Shown here piece by piece: positions 62,512-64,000 of a stretch of DNA of 64,000 nt. Position 1 is the first letter of the stretch, and each line of letters opens with the position of its first letter. Source of the DNA: Microglena sp. YARC (taxonomy: Eukaryota > Chlorophyta > Chlorophyceae > Chlamydomonadales > Chlamydomonadaceae); contig CM039465.1 in the NCBI GenBank assembly GCA_022414725.1, positions 25,687,622 to 25,751,621 on the forward strand, read 5' to 3'. Under the pieces are notes generated by a model that did not search any database, was not told the DNA's origin, and saw only the letters and a list, made by a program, of their open reading frames with translations. A program made the position numbers and the translations under genes.

Positions 62512-63012
62512 CTTAATATGAATTGCATCCCTCTGTCCTACATTAACTTCACGTGAAACACCAGTGCTTTTCTTTTTTGCTACGAGCAGTAGCTTCTAGA
62601 CAGCTCCTGGAGCCAGCCACTGAGCTGAACCCGAAAGTTCTGGGCAGCTGATTGTGGCTGCTTCAAGATGCACTAACTACTCGCAAATAGTTTGGCTCAA
62701 TGGCCTGCCAGGGGAGCTGCCTAGAAGCTGCTGCTCGTGGCTGAAAAGGAAAGCTACGTGAAGCACATCCCTCTGTCCTACAGTCACAGTACTGTAAAGC
62801 AAATCCCACCAGAACCAGTGGTTGGGGAAATGCGAGCTTTTGCTCCACTGCATAGTAACCTGTGTGTCTACCCACTCCTCTACTCTACCCAGAGGGATTT
62901 TGCAGAAGAGCTGATGGATGCAGTTTACAAGGGAGATCAGCCTTCAGCTTGACAGCTCGTCCTCCCTGCGTCATGTACATGGACTCCACCCACCCACCCA
63001 TCTACCCCCCCC

Positions 63013-63067
<55 letters not shown>

Positions 63068-63950
63068 CATTACCACCACCTACCCACCACCACCACCACA
63101 CACACACACCTAAGCCACACACACACACACACTGGCCGTCCTCCCTGCCCTCCCAACGTGGCTTAAAGCGTAATGCGAATCTCCTTAAGTCCTCACCTTA
63201 ATGTGAAACGCATCCATCTGTCCTAAAGACACAATACTGTACTTGGTGGTTGGCCCAGTGCAAGCAAACGGGCTGGCCCCCTCAACCTCACGCCTCGTAA
63301 TAAGGCGTACTATTTATTTATTTATTTATCTATTTATCTAATTATAGCAAATCCCCCTCTGCCTTGTGCTCACCTTAATGAGGAATGCATCCCTTTGGCC
63401 TACAGTCACAATACTGTACTTGGTGGTTGGCCCAGTGCAAGCAAACGAGCTGCCCCCCTCAACCTCACACCTCATAATAAGGCATACTATTAATTAATTA
63501 ATTAATCTATTTATCTATTTATCTAATTATAGCAAATCCCCCTCTGCCTTGTGCTCACCTTAATGTGAAATGCATCCCTTTGGCCTGCTGTCACATTACT
63601 GTACTTGGTGGTTGGCCCAGTGCAAGCAAACGAGCTGGCCCCCTCAACCTCACGCCTCGTAATAAGGCATACTATTAATTAATTTATTTATTTATTTATT
63701 TATCTGATTATAGCGAATCCCCCTCTGCCTTGTGCTCACCTTAATGTGAAACGCATCCATCTGTCATACAGTCACATTACTGTACTTGGTGGTTGGCCCA
63801 GTGCAAGCAAACGAGATGGCCCCCTCAACCTCACAACTCATAATAAGGCATACTATTAATTAATTTATTTATTCATTTATCTATTTATCTAATTATAGCA
63901 AATCTCCCTCTGCCTTGTGCTCACCTTAATGTGAAATGCATCCCTTTGGC
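62512..63950 (-). repeat. Tandem copies of a 26-nt exon with intact splice sites (exon E0)
   Basis: Full 26-nt copies lie at 62512-62537, 63197-63222, 63374-63399, 63559-63584, 63740-63765 and 63925-63950; a truncated one is near 62760. Each reads acceptor TAG or CAG, then 26 nt ending CACATTAAG, then GTGAG. The copy at 63740-63765 has lost its acceptor (AT instead of AG). In the frame that joins phase 0 to E1 the exon encodes QRDAIHIK or close variants. Copies between 63.2 and 63.95 kb repeat every 177-185 bp and the array runs off the window. Since 26 is not a multiple of 3, probably one copy is used per transcript (inference). Confidence 0.6.
62562..62755. mobile_element. Long-TIR MITE-like element in an intron
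   Basis: Inverted ends share TAGCTTCTA(G)ACAGCTCC-type sequence over about 40-45 bp: CAGTAGCTTCTAGACAGCTC at the left and GGGAGCTGCCTAGAAGCTGC at the right. It is flanked by imperfect direct repeats ACGTGAAACAC (62551-62561) and ACGTGAAGCAC (62756-62766), which look like a target duplication. The insertion splits a copy of the 26-nt exon unit. Related sequence occurs at about 495-530, 39766-39815 and 39985-40030. No coding capacity; the family is not identified. Confidence 0.55.
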
Positions 63951-64000
63951 CTGCTGTCACAATACTGTACTTGGTGGATGGCCCCAGTGCAAGCAAGCGG

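Larger units (their letters stand above)
6039..63950 (-). other. Giant multi-exon coiled-coil gene (5' end outside window)
   Basis: Transcription unit assembled from open exons bounded by AG/GT on the minus strand. Exons are numbered E1 (61407-61671) to E34 (6039-6710) in transcription order. E1-E3 are Ser/Pro/Arg-rich and probably disordered; E4-E34 are mostly heptad-like coiled coil rich in Ala, Glu, Lys, Gln and Leu. Six junctions have non-zero phase (E1/E2, E2/E3, E9/E10, E15/E16, E20/E21, E31/E32) and in each the two exons, called separately, complete one codon without a stop. Visible coding length is about 3,300-3,400 residues over about 55 kb. No catalytic motif, transmembrane segment or signal peptide is recognised. 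The coiled coils suggest a structural or scaffold protein (inference only). The first exon and promoter are not seen. Confidence 0.85.

Noticed and set aside
62737..62952. Plus-strand frame ending RDFAEELMDAVYKGDQPSA
   Set aside because: Looks less repetitive than its surroundings, but it starts inside the inverted end of a MITE-like element and has no supported start, splice site or homologue I can name.

Overview
The window looks like nuclear DNA of a eukaryote, most likely a green-lineage alga. It has GT-AG spliced exons, plant-type TTTAGGG motifs scattered inside introns, tRNA-derived SINEs, hAT-like MITEs and a Ty3-type gag relic. I cannot name the species. There is no sign of bacterial operons, rRNA or CRISPR. 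The gap 21755-22754 is exactly 1000 N. Parts of 19.4-25.3 kb carry indel noise like uncorrected long reads.

Layout. 1-5.4 kb: intergenic DNA with a head-to-head palindrome of a Ty3-type gag relic (about 1.2-3.6 kb) and AT-rich unique sequence. 5.5-64 kb: essentially one gene on the minus strand. I reconstruct 34 exons, from 61671 down to a stop codon at 6039-6041, with a repeated 26-nt exon (62.5-63.95 kb) further upstream. The 5' end is beyond the right edge. Almost every exon is open with clean junctions, and all six junctions of non-zero phase agree between independently called exons. The visible product is about 3,300-3,400 residues: a long Ser/Pro/Arg-rich disordered N-terminal part (E1-E3), then some 30 mostly coiled-coil exons. 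I recognise no enzyme domain and do not assign a function beyond a probable structural or scaffold role.

The striking feature is intron architecture. Most introns hold two families of tandem arrays. Next to the donor are repeated copies of the 3' edge of the upstream exon, still carrying CAG|GT. Next to the acceptor are repeated copies of the 5' edge of the downstream exon, still carrying the acceptor AG. Units run from 17 bp to about 190 bp and copy number from 1 to about 13. Some copies are near-perfect (95-bp units at 51.3-52.1 kb, 154-bp at 49.9-50.6 kb, 133-bp at 10.7-11.7 kb). One, at 44476-44583, is a complete in-frame 108-nt exon duplicate. Splice junctions thus appear to be seeds of minisatellite expansion, and the locus could generate many alternative transcripts. 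I regard this as the candidate undescribed phenomenon.

Superimposed on the introns are several interspersed families: two hAT-like MITE families (one with 8-bp target duplications and palindromic ATCATATGAT arms, one with CAGGGTACTAC termini), a long-TIR element, tRNA-headed SINEs, a short hairpin repeat, and an element carrying a foreign open reading fragment with a run of six Asp (25.8-26.65 kb).
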